Assembly (NCBI RefSeq): GCF_023195835.1
Contig: NZ_CP096199.1
Location: 2,542,001 to 2,606,000, forward strand
Length of the DNA stretch: 64,000 bases
Direction: 5' to 3'
Source: Vibrio sinaloensis
GTDB taxonomy: Bacteria > Pseudomonadota > Gammaproteobacteria > Enterobacterales > Vibrionaceae
Translations under genes and position numbers: made by a program
Part shown: positions 37,126-48,273 of the stretch, piece after piece
How the letters are laid out: each line of letters begins with the position of its first letter
How positions within the stretch are numbered: the stretch's first letter is position 1
Notes under the pieces: generated by a model
What the model was told of the DNA's origin: nothing
The model's input: only the letters and a program-made list of their open reading frames with translations
Databases searched by the model: none

Positions 37126-39477
37126 ATGTCACGTTTCCCTCGCACCTTGTTAGCCGCTTCGATCAGCGCTGCGTTTTTAGTGCCTCAGACACAAGCTGAA
37201 ACTATAGTAGACGATAGTGTGCAGGAACTGCCCGCTATAGATCAATGTTTGATCAACCAACCAGAGCAGGAAAACCCAAACCAACTTCCAGTCAACGTTG
37301 AAGCAGACAGTTTGGAAGCGATCAACGGAGACAAAGCCACCTATCGTGGTAACGTCATCGTCGTGCAAGGCAAAAAACGCATGCAGGCTGACAACGTTAC
37401 CCTGCATCAACAAGACAACATTGTCGTCGCTGAAGGCAATGTGACCTTTAGTGATGGTGAAGTCAAAACCATTTCAGACAAAGCCACCAATAACCTTAAT
37501 ACCGAATTGGTTGAGTTAGAGAACACTCAATACCAGTTTTTGTGTGAGCCAGGTCGTGGTGAGGCCGTTTACGTGGCTAAAACCGGCAAAGCGGTATATG
37601 AAATCGAAGATGGCACCATCACTTCTTGTCCTGAAGGCGACAAGTCTTGGCGTATGCGTGCATCCAGCATCGATATTGACCAAAATGAAGAAGAAGCCAC
37701 GTTCTACAACCCACGCTTTGAAGTGGCAAATGTGCCCGTTTTCTATCTACCATTTTTGACCGTGCCGATTGGCGATACCCGTAAGACCGGCTTTCTCTAC
37801 CCGACGGTCTCATACGGTTCTAAGAACGGCTTTGTGATGGAAGTGCCGGTCTACTGGAACTTAGCCCCCAACTACGATTTAGAAACAACGCTCAAGTACA
37901 TGCAAGAGCGAGGCACTCAGCTCAACAGCGAATTTCGCTACCTATCTGACTTTGGCCAAAGTAGCATCAAATCGGAGTACTTGCACAGCGACAAAAAACA
38001 TCCCGACAAGGGAGCAAGGTGGGGTGTTCAGTGGTTGCATTCGGGCATTTACGATCAAAACTGGAAAATCGAAGCCGACTACTCACAAGTCAGCGATATC
38101 AGCTATTTTTCGGATATCGACTCTAAGATTGGTAAACAAGAAGACGGTCAACTTATTCAAGAAGGTCGAGTCACCTATCGCTCAGCAAACTGGGACGCTT
38201 CGCTACTGACTCGAGATTTTCAAATTCTTACCACAGCTGGCAACCAACCTTATCGTCTTATGCCGCAGCTTGATTTTAACTATTACGCTCCAGAGCTGCT
38301 GCGTTACCTGGACTTTAATATGGTCAGTCACATTGCTCGTTTTGATACCGATGCCAAAGGCCAACCATCAGCGACGCGTATTCATATAGAGCCAGGGTTT
38401 AGTGTACCACTAGGGACGACCTGGGGTTCGTGGGTAACAGAAGCCCGTTTACTGGGAACCTACTATCAGCAAGACTTAGAGGGTGTGGATACCACCTCTG
38501 GAGACAAAGAAATCAACCCGTATTACGGTTTAGAAGAGACAGTGACTCGATTGCTACCAGAGTTTCGCTCCAATGCCGGGATAGTATTAGAACGTGACTC
38601 CATCGTACTGAGCAACTATTCACAAACACTCGAGCCTCAAGTTCAATACCTTTACGTACCCAAAGTCAATCAGGGCAATATTGGTAAATACGATACTACT
38701 GTGTTGCAGACCGACTACTACGGCCTATTTAGAAGTCGTAAGTTCAGTGGTGTCGATGAAATCGCTGCCGCCAACCAATTTAGTTATGGCGCATCGACCC
38801 GATTTTTTGATGACGGTTTTAAAGAGCGTCTCAATATCTCTTTCGGTCAGATTATTTATCTCGATGCCAACGAGCGCCTAGACTCGACTACCGATTCGCC
38901 ATCTAACTACTCAGCGTGGGCGGTAGAGATGGATTTCAACTACGACGACTATCTGTTCTATCACGGCGGCATTCAATATGATGTTGACACCAGTGAAGTG
39001 CAACTGGGCAATAGCACTTTAGAGTATCGTTTTGCCGACGGTTATATCCAAGGCAACTACCGTTACGTGACCAAGGAATATATCGATAACACCGTTGACT
39101 TTAATATCAACAGTATTACTCGTGATGGTATCTCCCAAGCAGGCCTCTTAGCTGGCTATCAACTTTCACAAAACTGGAATGCAAGCGGTCAGTATTTCTA
39201 CGACATGACCACAGATGAAGCGTTAGAGTGGCTGGCGAAACTTAATTATACTTCAGACTGCTGGTACATCGGCTTTACTTACAGTAAACGCCTGAAGGGC
39301 TGGCAAGGTGACTACATCAATACCAATACCGCGACACCTCTGTACGAGAACAACTTCAGCCTGAACTTCGGTATTATTGGATTTGGTACTTCAATCGGTG
39401 CCGGGTCTGGTCTTGCAGGACTAGAGGATGCGGGTAACTCTTTGGGCTATGGTCGCCCATTTTTCTTGAACAACTAA
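37126..39477 (+). CDS. lptD: LptD (Imp/OstA), LPS-assembly outer-membrane barrel
   Basis: Forms the outer-membrane translocon with LptE that inserts lipopolysaccharide. The 783-aa precursor has a signal peptide ending LVPQTQA, the periplasmic OstA beta-jellyroll (VNVEADSLEAINGDKATYRGNVIV) and the 26-stranded barrel. Four cysteines (IDQC, FLCEPG, TSCPEG, SDCWYIG) are present, enough for the non-consecutive disulfides needed for activity. It heads the lptD-surA-pdxA-rsmA-apaG-apaH operon. Confidence 0.97.
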   Translation: MSRFPRTLLAASISAAFLVPQTQAETIVDDSVQELPAIDQCLINQPEQENPNQLPVNVEADSLEAINGDKATYRGNVIVVQGKKRMQADNVTLHQQDNIVVAEGNVTFSDGEVKTISDKATNNLNTELVELENTQYQFLCEPGRGEAVYVAKTGKAVYEIEDGTITSCPEGDKSWRMRASSIDIDQNEEEATFYNPRFEVANVPVFYLPFLTVPIGDTRKTGFLYPTVSYGSKNGFVMEVPVYWNLAPNYDLETTLKYMQERGTQLNSEFRYLSDFGQSSIKSEYLHSDKKHPDKGARWGVQWLHSGIYDQNWKIEADYSQVSDISYFSDIDSKIGKQEDGQLIQEGRVTYRSANWDASLLTRDFQILTTAGNQPYRLMPQLDFNYYAPELLRYLDFNMVSHIARFDTDAKGQPSATRIHIEPGFSVPLGTTWGSWVTEARLLGTYYQQDLEGVDTTSGDKEINPYYGLEETVTRLLPEFRSNAGIVLERDSIVLSNYSQTLEPQVQYLYVPKVNQGNIGKYDTTVLQTDYYGLFRSRKFSGVDEIAAANQFSYGASTRFFDDGFKERLNISFGQIIYLDANERLDSTTDSPSNYSAWAVEMDFNYDDYLFYHGGIQYDVDTSEVQLGNSTLEYRFADGYIQGNYRYVTKEYIDNTVDFNINSITRDGISQAGLLAGYQLSQNWNASGQYFYDMTTDEALEWLAKLNYTSDCWYIGFTYSKRLKGWQGDYINTNTATPLYENNFSLNFGIIGFGTSIGAGSGLAGLEDAGNSLGYGRPFFLNN

Positions 39478-39530
39478 TCAGCCAGCCTGATGTCTAACTC
39501 ATCAAGCTATTTGAACTTATAGGATCCTCA

Positions 39531-40823
39531 ATGAGATTTTACAAACAGACTTTGCTGGCACTCTTAACCAGTTGCACAGTGCTCACCGCCTCTGCTGAGC
39601 CAGTGGCGTTGGATAAAGTTGCCGTTATTGTCAATAGCAGCGTGGTACTGCAAAGTGATATCGAAGCGTCGATCAAATCATTAAAGGCCAACGCTAAAAA
39701 GAGTGGCCAAGACCTGCCACAAGAAGAGATTCTGCGTGAACAGGTCATGGAGAAGTTGATCGTCGACACTATTCAGCAGCAGGAAGCTGAGCGCATTGGT
39801 GTGCGTATTGACGATAACCGCCTCAACCAAGCGATCGCTGATATTGCCAACAATAACCAACAAACCGTCGAGCAACTTAGAGCCACATTGGAACAAGAGG
39901 GCCTTAGCTACGCGGAGTTTCGTGAGCAAATTCGTAAAGAAATCGCCGCGAGTGAAGCGCGCAATGCGTTAGTCCGCCAACGCATCAATATTTTGCCGGC
40001 TGAAGTCGATAATCTCGCCGAGCTGCTGGCTCAAGAAACCAACGCAACAGTGCAGTATAAAATCAGCCATATTCAGCTGCGCATCAACGACGGCGCCGAT
40101 AAAAATGCCATCGAAGCGCAAGCCAAACAGCTCGTCGACCAACTCAATCAAGGCGCCGACTTTAGCACCATGGCGTACACCTACTCAAAAGGCCCGAAAG
40201 CCCTGCAAGGTGGTGATTGGGGCTGGATGCGCAAAGAAGAGATGCCAACCATCTTTGCCGATCAAATTAAACTGCAGAACAAAGGCAGCGTCATTGGCCC
40301 ATTTCGCAGTGGCGTGGGTTTCCATATCCTAAAAATTGATGATGTAAAAGGGCTAGAGACAGTCGCGGTTACCGAGGTTAACGCACGCCATATTCTGATC
40401 AAACCCACTGTAATCTTAAGTGATGAAGGTGTTCAGAACGACCTTAACGACATTATTCAGCGAATTCAGGCTGGTGAAGCCACCTTTGCGGAAATGGCTC
40501 AGCAGTACAGCCAAGACCCTGGTTCTGCTGCGCAAGATGGTGAGCTCGGCTATCAAACCTCTGATATATATGTGCCTGAGTTCAAACATCAAGTGGATAC
40601 CCTTCCGGTGGGGAAAATCAGTGAACCATTCAAAACTGTCCATGGTTGGCACATTGTTGAAGTCATCGACCGCCGTGAAGTAGACCGTACCGACTCAGCA
40701 ATGAAAAACCGAGCTTATCGTATTCTATTCAATCGCAAGTTCAACGAAGAGGCGAGCGCTTGGTTACAAGAAATGCGCGCGAGTGCATTTGTTGAAGTGG
40801 TGAATGACCAAGATGACAGTTAA
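39531..40823 (+). CDS. surA: SurA, periplasmic peptidyl-prolyl isomerase and OMP chaperone
   Basis: Escorts outer-membrane proteins, including LptD, to the BAM complex. Signal peptide [23 protein letters not shown]-terminal chaperone domain ([16 protein letters not shown]), two parvulin domains ([13 protein letters not shown]...[12 protein letters not shown] and NARHILIK...[12 protein letters not shown]) and a C-terminal helix. Its 430 aa matches E. coli (428). The 3' end overlaps pdxA by 20 bp. Confidence 0.97.
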   Translation: MRFYKQTLLALLTSCTVLTASAEPVALDKVAVIVNSSVVLQSDIEASIKSLKANAKKSGQDLPQEEILREQVMEKLIVDTIQQQEAERIGVRIDDNRLNQAIADIANNNQQTVEQLRATLEQEGLSYAEFREQIRKEIAASEARNALVRQRINILPAEVDNLAELLAQETNATVQYKISHIQLRINDGADKNAIEAQAKQLVDQLNQGADFSTMAYTYSKGPKALQGGDWGWMRKEEMPTIFADQIKLQNKGSVIGPFRSGVGFHILKIDDVKGLETVAVTEVNARHILIKPTVILSDEGVQNDLNDIIQRIQAGEATFAEMAQQYSQDPGSAAQDGELGYQTSDIYVPEFKHQVDTLPVGKISEPFKTVHGWHIVEVIDRREVDRTDSAMKNRAYRILFNRKFNEEASAWLQEMRASAFVEVVNDQDDS

Positions 40824-41805
40824 ACGCATTATCGTCACCGCAGGTGAGCCTGCAGGTATTGGCCCAGACTTAGTCCTCGCATTATCAACAGAGAGCTGGA
40901 CACACCAAATCGTTGTCAGTGCCGATAAAAATATGCTCGCTGAACGCGCCAAGACGCTGGGCATTGAGGTAGAACTGATTGATTATCAATCGGATGCTCC
41001 CATCACTCCGCAAAAAGCGGGCAGTTTGGTGGTCGAGCATATTCCGGTTGCCAATCCAGTGGTTGCAGGCCAGCTTGATGAAGGCAACGGCCACTATGTA
41101 TTAAATACCCTAGAAAGAGCCGCATTGGGCTGTATGAATGGTGAATTTGATGCTATTGTCACCGGCCCTGTACACAAAGGGGTGATCAATCGTGCTGGGG
41201 TTGCGTTTAGTGGTCATACCGAGTTCTTCGCCGAAAAATCCAATACCCCACTGGTAGTGATGATGCTGGCGACAGAAGGGTTACGCGTTGCCTTGGTCAC
41301 CACACATATCCCGCTCGCTTACGTGTCAAAAGCGGTGACGGCAGAAAGACTCGAAAAAATTATCGATATTCTCCACCATGATTTGGTCGAGAAGTTTGCG
41401 ATTCCAGCCCCGACTATTTATGTTTGTGGGCTCAACCCCCATGCGGGTGAAGACGGTTGCTTGGGCAAAGAAGAAATCCAAACCATCACCCCCACGTTGG
41501 ACAACATACGCCAACAAAAGGGCTACAATTTGATAGGACCGCTGCCAGCCGATACTATTTTTAATCAAAAGTATCTTCAAGAGGCGGATGCGGTGCTTGG
41601 GATGTACCATGATCAAGTACTTCCAGTATTGAAATACAAAGGGTTTGGCCGCTCAGTAAACATTACTTTAGGACTGCCTTTTATTCGGACCTCCGTTGAT
41701 CACGGCACCGCACTAGATCTTGCAGGGACTGGCAGTGCGGACACAGGGAGCTTCAGAACGGCCCTAGCTCATGCCATTGAGCTGGTCGATAAGAAAACCA
41801 ATTAA
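40804..41805 (+). CDS. pdxA: PdxA, 4-hydroxythreonine-4-phosphate dehydrogenase
   Basis: NAD-dependent step in pyridoxal phosphate synthesis. The 333-aa protein has [50 protein letters not shown] (zinc His), [10 protein letters not shown] (zinc His) and [43 protein letters not shown] (zinc His). A second ATG at 40813 (MTVKRIIV) is an equal start candidate. It overlaps surA, so coupling of translation is likely. Confidence 0.96.
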   Translation: MTKMTVKRIIVTAGEPAGIGPDLVLALSTESWTHQIVVSADKNMLAERAKTLGIEVELIDYQSDAPITPQKAGSLVVEHIPVANPVVAGQLDEGNGHYVLNTLERAALGCMNGEFDAIVTGPVHKGVINRAGVAFSGHTEFFAEKSNTPLVVMMLATEGLRVALVTTHIPLAYVSKAVTAERLEKIIDILHHDLVEKFAIPAPTIYVCGLNPHAGEDGCLGKEEIQTITPTLDNIRQQKGYNLIGPLPADTIFNQKYLQEADAVLGMYHDQVLPVLKYKGFGRSVNITLGLPFIRTSVDHGTALDLAGTGSADTGSFRTALAHAIELVDKKTN

Positions 41806-41817
41806 CTTGAGAGAATT

Positions 41818-42621
41818 ATGAGAAACGATGTCCACTTAGGGCACAAAGCGAGAAAGCGCTTTGGTCAAAACTTCCTAAATGATCCTTATATCATTGATGG
41901 AATTGTCTCTGCAATCAACCCTAAACCCGGGCAAAACCTGGTTGAAATCGGCCCTGGTTTGGGCGCAATCACTGAGCCTGTCGGTAAAGAGGTGGATAAA
42001 TTCACCGTTATCGAACTCGACCGAGATCTCGCTGAGCGCTTGCGTAATCACCCAGAACTTGGTGATAAGCTGACCATCCATGAAGGCGATGCCATGCGCT
42101 TCGACTTCACTCAGTTAGTCAAACCAAACAATAAGCTGCGTATTTTCGGTAACTTGCCTTATAACATCTCGACTCCTTTGATGTTTCACCTGTTTGAGTT
42201 CCATAAAGACATCCAAGATATGCACTTTATGTTGCAAAAAGAGGTAGTGAATCGCCTTGCCGCTGGGCCAGGAACCAAAGCCTATGGCCGCTTAACTGTG
42301 ATGGCGCAGTACTTCTGCAAAGTAGTGCCGGTATTGGAAGTACCACCGACCGCATTTGTTCCACCACCAAAAGTTGATTCCGCCGTGGTCCGCCTAGTCC
42401 CTTACGAAGAGATCCCTCATCCAGTGACTAACTTAAAGTGGCTCGACCGCGTCTGCCGTGAAGGCTTTAACCAGCGCCGTAAAACAGTGCGTAACTGTTA
42501 CAAGTCGCTGTTGTCTGCAGAGGTACTCGAGCAGTTGGGTGTGAACCCAAGTATGCGTCCAGAGAACCTGACTCTGCAGCAGTTTGTCGACATGGCGAAC
42601 TGGCTCGATGCCAACCAATAA
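41818..42621 (+). CDS. rsmA: RsmA (KsgA), 16S rRNA A1518/A1519 dimethyltransferase
   Basis: SAM-dependent enzyme that dimethylates two adenines in helix 45. The 267-aa protein has [15 protein letters not shown], motif [40 protein letters not shown] (catalytic NLPY) and [11 protein letters not shown]. It starts 12 bp after pdxA. Defects give kasugamycin resistance. Confidence 0.97.
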   Translation: MRNDVHLGHKARKRFGQNFLNDPYIIDGIVSAINPKPGQNLVEIGPGLGAITEPVGKEVDKFTVIELDRDLAERLRNHPELGDKLTIHEGDAMRFDFTQLVKPNNKLRIFGNLPYNISTPLMFHLFEFHKDIQDMHFMLQKEVVNRLAAGPGTKAYGRLTVMAQYFCKVVPVLEVPPTAFVPPPKVDSAVVRLVPYEEIPHPVTNLKWLDRVCREGFNQRRKTVRNCYKSLLSAEVLEQLGVNPSMRPENLTLQQFVDMANWLDANQ

Positions 42622-42635
42622 GTTAAGATAGAATC

Positions 42636-42669
42636 AAAGGAGGTAGGCCGTTGGCTTATCTCCTTTTTG
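42636..42669 (+). terminator. terminator-like hairpin between rsmA and apaG
   Basis: AAAGGAGGTAGGCC / GGCTTATCTCCTTT with mismatches, loop GTT, followed by TTT. It lies before the apaG Shine-Dalgarno (TTAGGAG). Its GGAGG could also pair with 16S rRNA. It may attenuate apaGH. Confidence 0.55.
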
Positions 42670-42686
42670 ACTTTTTAGGAGTTTAC

Positions 42687-43064
42687 ATGGAAGCTGCCCC
42701 TTGTATAAAAGTCCAAGTGCATAGCAAGTACATTGCCGAGCAATCCCACCCAAACGCCAAACGCTATGTGTTTGCCTACATCATCACCATTAAAAACCTC
42801 AGTCAGCAGAAGGTTCAATTGATCAGCCGCCGCTGGTTAATCACCGATGCAAATGGCAAGCAAATGACCGTAGAGGGAGAAGGCGTCGTCGGTGAGCAGC
42901 CTGTTATTGATGCCAATGACGAATACACCTACAACAGCGGCACTGTGATTGAAACGCCAGTCGGTGTCATGCAAGGTCAATACATTATGCACGATAGCGA
43001 AGGCAAAGAGTTCATCGCTGAAATCGATCCGTTCCGTCTCGCCATTCCCAACATTCTCAACTAG
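42687..43064 (+). CDS. apaG: ApaG, FN3-like domain protein
   Basis: Small protein of 125 aa with one immunoglobulin-like fold; the E. coli length is the same. I start at [20 protein letters not shown], preceded by TTTAGGAG. Conserved elements are [41 protein letters not shown] [13 protein letters not shown] and [18 protein letters not shown]. The function is not settled; homologues bind pyrophosphate or affect Co/Mg efflux. It is coupled to apaH (9-bp gap). Confidence 0.95.
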   Translation: MEAAPCIKVQVHSKYIAEQSHPNAKRYVFAYIITIKNLSQQKVQLISRRWLITDANGKQMTVEGEGVVGEQPVIDANDEYTYNSGTVIETPVGVMQGQYIMHDSEGKEFIAEIDPFRLAIPNILN

Positions 43065-43073
43065 GTACGCTCT

Positions 43074-43889
43074 GTGGCCACATACATTGTTGGCGACCTG
43101 CAAGGTTGCCTTGACGAACTGCTGTTACTACTCGATAAAGTCAACTTCCAGCCAGGTGCCGACATTTTGTGGGTCGCAGGGGATCTAGTCGCTAGAGGGC
43201 CGAAATCGCTAGAAGTACTGCGCTACCTCAAATCGTTAGGCGATAATGTACAGATAGTACTGGGCAATCATGATCTCCACCTATTAGCGGTTTCAATGGG
43301 TTTGTTTAAGGCCAAAGACAAAGACAGAACCGCCCCCATTTTGCAAGCTGAAGATAGCAAGGCACTGCTCAAATGGCTGAGAAAACAACCTCTACTTGCC
43401 GAACATCAAGAGTTTGTAATGTGCCATGCCGGTATTTCGCCACAATGGACCTTAAAGCAAGCCCGTCATGCCGCGCGCGAAGTGGAGGCTATCTTACACA
43501 GTAAAGAGTGGCGCTGGCTGATCGAAAACATGTATGCTAATCAACCAGACCGCTGGTGTGATTCGTTGCAAGGGATTGAGCGCTATCGCTACATTATCAA
43601 TGCCTTTACTCGAATGCGCTTCTGTTATCCAGACGGTCGTCTTGATATGGCGTGTAAGCTTCCGCCTAGTCAAACCAACAGTGAAGAGCTGGTTCCTTGG
43701 TTTGAAGTCAAACAGAGAGAGAAACTGAAAAAGACGGTAATTTTCGGCCATTGGGCGGCGCTTGAAGGTTATCGAGGCAAGAAAGTCATCGGTCTTGATA
43801 CCGGATGTGTTTGGGGAGGAAGCTTAACCATGCTCAGATGGGAGGATAAGCAGTTCTTTACCCAACAAGCGTTAGCGAGTAGCGAGTAG
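43074..43889 (+). CDS. apaH: ApaH, symmetrical diadenosine tetraphosphatase
   Basis: Hydrolyses Ap4A to two ADP and can remove Np4 caps from RNA. The calcineurin-type motifs are TYIVGDLQGCLDEL, WVAGDLVARGPKS, LGNHDLHLLA, MCHAGISPQW and FGHWAALEG. The start is GTG (271 aa). The last four residues (ASSE) and the stop codon are encoded by the first units of a 21-copy TAGCGAG array, so the extreme C-terminus is not ancestral sequence. Confidence 0.96.
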   Translation: MATYIVGDLQGCLDELLLLLDKVNFQPGADILWVAGDLVARGPKSLEVLRYLKSLGDNVQIVLGNHDLHLLAVSMGLFKAKDKDRTAPILQAEDSKALLKWLRKQPLLAEHQEFVMCHAGISPQWTLKQARHAAREVEAILHSKEWRWLIENMYANQPDRWCDSLQGIERYRYIINAFTRMRFCYPDGRLDMACKLPPSQTNSEELVPWFEVKQREKLKKTVIFGHWAALEGYRGKKVIGLDTGCVWGGSLTMLRWEDKQFFTQQALASSE

Positions 43890-44019
43890 CGAGTAGCGAG
43901 TAGCGAGTAGCGAGTAGCGAGTAGCGAGTAGCGAGTAGCGAGTAGCGAGTAGCGAGTAGCGAGTAGCGAGTAGCGAGTAGCGAGTAGCGAGTAGCGAGTA
44001 GCGAGTAGCGAGTAGCGAG
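43873..44019. repeat. heptanucleotide tandem array, 21 perfect copies of TAGCGAG
   Basis: Exactly 147 bp with no substitution or indel. The first two units code the apaH C-terminus and the third provides its TAG stop (43887-43889). The array ends 12 bp before a strong terminator. Perfect homogeneity points to recent expansion or active homogenisation. It is the same family as the arrays at 681 and 5064. Minus-strand frames give LATRYSL-type repeats that can be mistaken for a gene (43769-44065). Confidence 0.98.
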
Positions 44020-44030
44020 TCATTGTTGAA

Positions 44031-44061
44031 GGTTTGACGCCATGCGTCAAACCTTTTGTTT
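44031..44061 (+). terminator. intrinsic terminator of apaH
   Basis: Perfect 10-bp stem GGTTTGACGC / GCGTCAAACC, CAT loop, then TTTTGTTTT. On the minus strand the tail is poor, so it mainly serves the lptD-apaH operon. Confidence 0.88.
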
Positions 44062-44066
44062 TCAAA

Positions 44067-44576
44067 TCAGACCGCTGTAATCTTCTGGGCGCTGCCCGTT
44101 TTTTCTAAAACCACAAAACGCATATCATAAGCGTTGTTTTCATCCGCAGCATAGCTTTCTGAGTACGTCTCACAGAACTCATCACTCCAGGCTGGGAACT
44201 GAGTATCGCCGTCGACGTTGGCATCGATGTAGGTAACATACAACTTATTCGCTTGCGCTAAGCAAGCTTGGTAAATCGTGCCACCGCCAATAATCATCAC
44301 TTCCTCAACTTCACCAGCGGCCTGCAATGCTTCATCGATAGAGGTGACTGTGGTAACCCCGTCAATCTCTAGCTCGCTATCTCGACTGATAACAATGTTG
44401 TGCCGGCCTGGTAAAGGACGACCAATCGATTGATACGTTTTACGCCCCATCACAACTGGCTTGCCGAGTGTACAGCGCTTAAACCAGGCAAAGTCCGCAG
44501 GCAAGTGCCAAGGCATCTGGTTGTCTTTACCAATTACGCGATCTTGTGCCATCGCCGCGATCATGCTGATGATCAT
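44067..44576 (-). CDS. folA: FolA, dihydrofolate reductase
   Basis: Reduces dihydrofolate with NADPH; target of trimethoprim. The 169-aa chromosomal type has MIISMIAAMAQDRVIGKDNQMPWHLPADFAWFK, GKPVVMGRKTYQSIGRPLPGRHNIVISR and VMIIGGGTIYQACL. Convergent with apaH as in E. coli. Confidence 0.97.
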   Translation of the reverse strand: MIISMIAAMAQDRVIGKDNQMPWHLPADFAWFKRCTLGKPVVMGRKTYQSIGRPLPGRHNIVISRDSELEIDGVTTVTSIDEALQAAGEVEEVMIIGGGTIYQACLAQANKLYVTYIDANVDGDTQFPAWSDEFCETYSESYAADENNAYDMRFVVLEKTGSAQKITAV

Positions 44577-44593
44577 TTTCTACTCCTAACACC

Positions 44594-45067
44594 CTAAACT
44601 ATTGGTTTTCGGCGATAGAATAACAATCCTGGCATGGCTAAGCCAACCGCAAGTCCAGCAATAATAAACATCGCTTTCAAAAAGTTCTCCATCAGCATGG
44701 CGACCAGTTCAGGAGAGTAGCCTCTATGGTTAAGCTCAACCAGCGCGATCATCGCTTTAAAAGCAAACACGCCGGGCACCATAGGGATCAATGCAGCAAC
44801 GGTAAAGACTTTGGGATGCGCCAAGAAGCGCGCTGACCAATGAATCCCCACCATACTCACTATCATAGCCGCAAAGAAGGTCGCCCACTCAATCGGTACA
44901 CCAAAGTGCATCATCAGATAGCGCGAGCCATGGCCAATCGCACCACCTAAAGCGCAATAAATCAGAGCTTTTTGTGGCACATTGAATACCAACGCAAAAC
45001 CAACCGCAGGGATGGCGGCGAAAAACATGTCATTGAGTAGACCAAAAAACAGTGACCAATCCATCAT
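44594..45067 (-). CDS. yjjB: YjjB, small membrane subunit of the YjjPB (ThrE-like) exporter
   Basis: Membrane protein of the ThrE/DUF3815 family; with YjjP it forms a two-component transporter reported to export succinate in E. coli. I start at the ATG overlapping the yjjP stop (GCATGATGG), giving MMDWSLFFGLLNDMFFA and 157 aa, equal to E. coli YjjB. Four to five hydrophobic segments are seen, with PMVPGVFAFKAMIAL in the conserved ThrE region. Confidence 0.9.
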   Translation of the reverse strand: MMDWSLFFGLLNDMFFAAIPAVGFALVFNVPQKALIYCALGGAIGHGSRYLMMHFGVPIEWATFFAAMIVSMVGIHWSARFLAHPKVFTVAALIPMVPGVFAFKAMIALVELNHRGYSPELVAMLMENFLKAMFIIAGLAVGLAMPGLLFYRRKPIV

Positions 45068-45831
45068 GCGACCCATCCCCAAACACCGACTAGGCTCATT
45101 GCCGCAACAATGCCTAAGCTCGTCGCTAAGGTCAGCAGACTCGCCATCACGAAGCGCGCAATCCCCATATTGATATAGCCTTTGAGCATATCTGCAACAG
45201 AGTTAATCAGGGGAAAACCCGGCACCAACATCAACACCGATGAGGCCATGACTAAAGAGGGAGAGTTGCCCATTTCATAGATCACCGCTTGAGCCGAAAT
45301 AAATGTGGTAACAAAGGCCGTCGCAGCAAAGTTCATTAGCGGATTGAAGTGACGATGGCCGATTTCTTGGCGTACCACCATCCCCACGGCAGAGGCGATA
45401 AAAGTCATAGCGAAGACCGTCCAATCTCCTCCGGCCAAGCGACTAAATGCAGCGCAAGAGAGCCCGATCATTACCACCACTAACCATCGGTTGTAACGCT
45501 CTGGGCTTATTTTATCGAGCTTACGCTGCGCTAAGGTATGGTCGATAATCCCGCGCTCTAGCATGATGCAGATACGCTGAACCTGGGTAATCGCACGCAT
45601 ATTGATCCCCCGATCAGGGCAGCGGCGAGCGGTGGTGATGCAGTGCTCTTGATATACCGTGGTGACCACAAGGGAGCTGGAAGAGAGCGAGACTTCCACT
45701 TCATCCATCCCTGCCGCCATACCGAAACGGCGCATTAAATCACCCACTAATGTGCTTTCGGCGCCATGGGCCAAAAGCATTTGCCCAGCTTGAGCAATCA
45801 AACGAGACACGGCTCGCTGTTTGGAGGCCAT
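45064..45831 (-). CDS. yjjP: YjjP, large membrane subunit of the YjjPB (ThrE-like) exporter
   Basis: A 255-aa DUF1212/ThrE-type protein (E. coli YjjP 256 aa). The N-terminal soluble part contains LIAQAGQMLLAHGAESTLVGDLM and the conserved RGINMRAITQVQRI; about five membrane segments follow, with VLMLVPGFPLINSVADMLKGYI as the ThrE core motif. It overlaps yjjB by 4 bp. The true substrate in Vibrio is unproven. Confidence 0.9.
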   Translation of the reverse strand: MASKQRAVSRLIAQAGQMLLAHGAESTLVGDLMRRFGMAAGMDEVEVSLSSSSLVVTTVYQEHCITTARRCPDRGINMRAITQVQRICIMLERGIIDHTLAQRKLDKISPERYNRWLVVVMIGLSCAAFSRLAGGDWTVFAMTFIASAVGMVVRQEIGHRHFNPLMNFAATAFVTTFISAQAVIYEMGNSPSLVMASSVLMLVPGFPLINSVADMLKGYINMGIARFVMASLLTLATSLGIVAAMSLVGVWGWVA

Positions 45832-45902
45832 ACTTAAATCCTACTCCTTTAGAATCCGACTATTGTGCTGCGAATTTCAGCTCAATGATTTGATTTAGAC
45901 AC

Positions 45903-45929
45903 AAAAAAGCCGCAATTGATATTGCGGCT
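45903..45929 (-). terminator. intrinsic terminator of obgE
   Basis: On the minus strand: AGCCGCAAT / ATTGCGGCT, ATCA loop, then six T residues. Confidence 0.9.
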
Positions 45930-45946
45930 ATGAATATTATTCAGGA

Positions 45947-47122
<1,176 letters not shown>

Positions 47123-47340
47123 TTACTCCGCCCTATTGCTACTCATGCAGCTGCGTTGCAAATATCATCTCAAGCCCGACAAAGCGTGGCGTGAATGATA
47201 CAAATTCTAGCAGATTCCAATTTTAGATCGATCACCCGCAATCTCAGATCGTTCTGCTACTTAGGAATATATAATGAGGGACTTTTTGCAAAGTGCCTTA
47301 GTATCTACTCTTTGTTGCTGCTAACCCGCTGAAGAGAAAT

Positions 47341-47367
47341 AAAAAACCCCGCCGAATCGGCAGGGCT
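47341..47367 (-). terminator. intrinsic terminator of rplU-rpmA
   Basis: On the minus strand: CCCTGCCG / CGGCGGGG (one G-T pair), ATT loop, then TTTTTT. It lies between rpmA and obgE. The rest of 47120-47340 should contain the obgE promoter, which I could not assign with confidence. Confidence 0.88.
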
Positions 47368-47415
47368 TTTGAATTCAGCTTGAAAGCTAATCAGTAACTA
47401 AGCGAGGTGCTCAAA

Positions 47416-47673
47416 TTACTCAGCTTCGATGCTAACGAATTTACGGTTTTTAGGACCTTTCACTTCGAACTTCACTTTACCTTCGGTAAGAGCGAATAGA
47501 GTGTGGTCTTTACCGATACCAACGTTAGTACCAGCGTGGAACTTAGTACCACGTTGACGAACAATGATGTTACCTGCAAGTACAGATTCACCACCGAAAC
47601 GCTTAACACCTAGACGTTTGCTTTCTGAATCGCGGCCGTTACGAGTAGAACCACCAGCTTTTTTGTGTGCCAT
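47416..47673 (-). CDS. rpmA: 50S ribosomal protein L27
   Basis: 85-aa protein near the peptidyl-transferase centre: [28 protein letters not shown] and [27 protein letters not shown]. The N-terminus begins directly with AHKK, so no propeptide of the Firmicute kind. Second gene of rplU-rpmA. Confidence 0.98.
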   Translation of the reverse strand: MAHKKAGGSTRNGRDSESKRLGVKRFGGESVLAGNIIVRQRGTKFHAGTNVGIGKDHTLFALTEGKVKFEVKGPKNRKFVSIEAE

Positions 47674-47693
47674 TGTTAAACTCTCCTAATCGA

Positions 47694-48005
47694 TTAAGCG
47701 TTGATACCAGTGATTTTCACTTCCGTGAACCACTGACGGTGACCAGCTTGTTTGCGAGAATGCTTACGACGACGGAACTTAACGATTTTTACTTTATCGC
47801 CACGACCGTGTTGTACAACTTCTGCAACTACTTTGCCGCCCTCTACAAGAGGAGCACCAACTTTAATGTCTTCACCGTTAGCAACAAGAAGAACTTTCTC
47901 AAATTCTACAGTTGCACCAGTTTCAACGTCTAATTTCTCTAAACGAAGAGTTTGACCTTCGCTTACACGGTGTTGTTTACCACCAGATTGGAAAACAGCG
48001 TACAT
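47694..48005 (-). CDS. rplU: 50S ribosomal protein L21
   Basis: 103-aa 23S rRNA-binding protein: [58 protein letters not shown]. First gene of rplU-rpmA, divergent from ispB. The 268-bp gap to ispB contains a perfect inverted repeat ATTGGCGA-N8-TCGCCAAT (48133-48156) of unknown role. Confidence 0.98.
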   Translation of the reverse strand: MYAVFQSGGKQHRVSEGQTLRLEKLDVETGATVEFEKVLLVANGEDIKVGAPLVEGGKVVAEVVQHGRGDKVKIVKFRRRKHSRKQAGHRQWFTEVKITGINA

Positions 48006-48273
48006 ATCTTACTCCGCTTTTTCCGCACAGCCGTATGCTTTTTGAGCACTGAGGGTGTGCGCTAAACTAATCATCAATAGGGCGCAGATTCTACAGAAAG
48101 GTCGCACCTATGACAAGCCATATTTTGAAAAAATTGGCGAAAAGCTAATCGCCAATGAAAAGTGCCGAGATGATGCCCTTTAACCATGTATTTATCAACG
48201 TTTTTTAGTGTATTATTCAGCAATTAAAGTAGATAAGAATACCTTACAAGTTCTAACCTCAGCCGGATTTACA

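Noticed and set aside
43769..44065. Minus-strand open frame with repeated LATRYSL peptides
   Set aside because: Arises from the 21-copy array and the antisense of apaH; no independent support.
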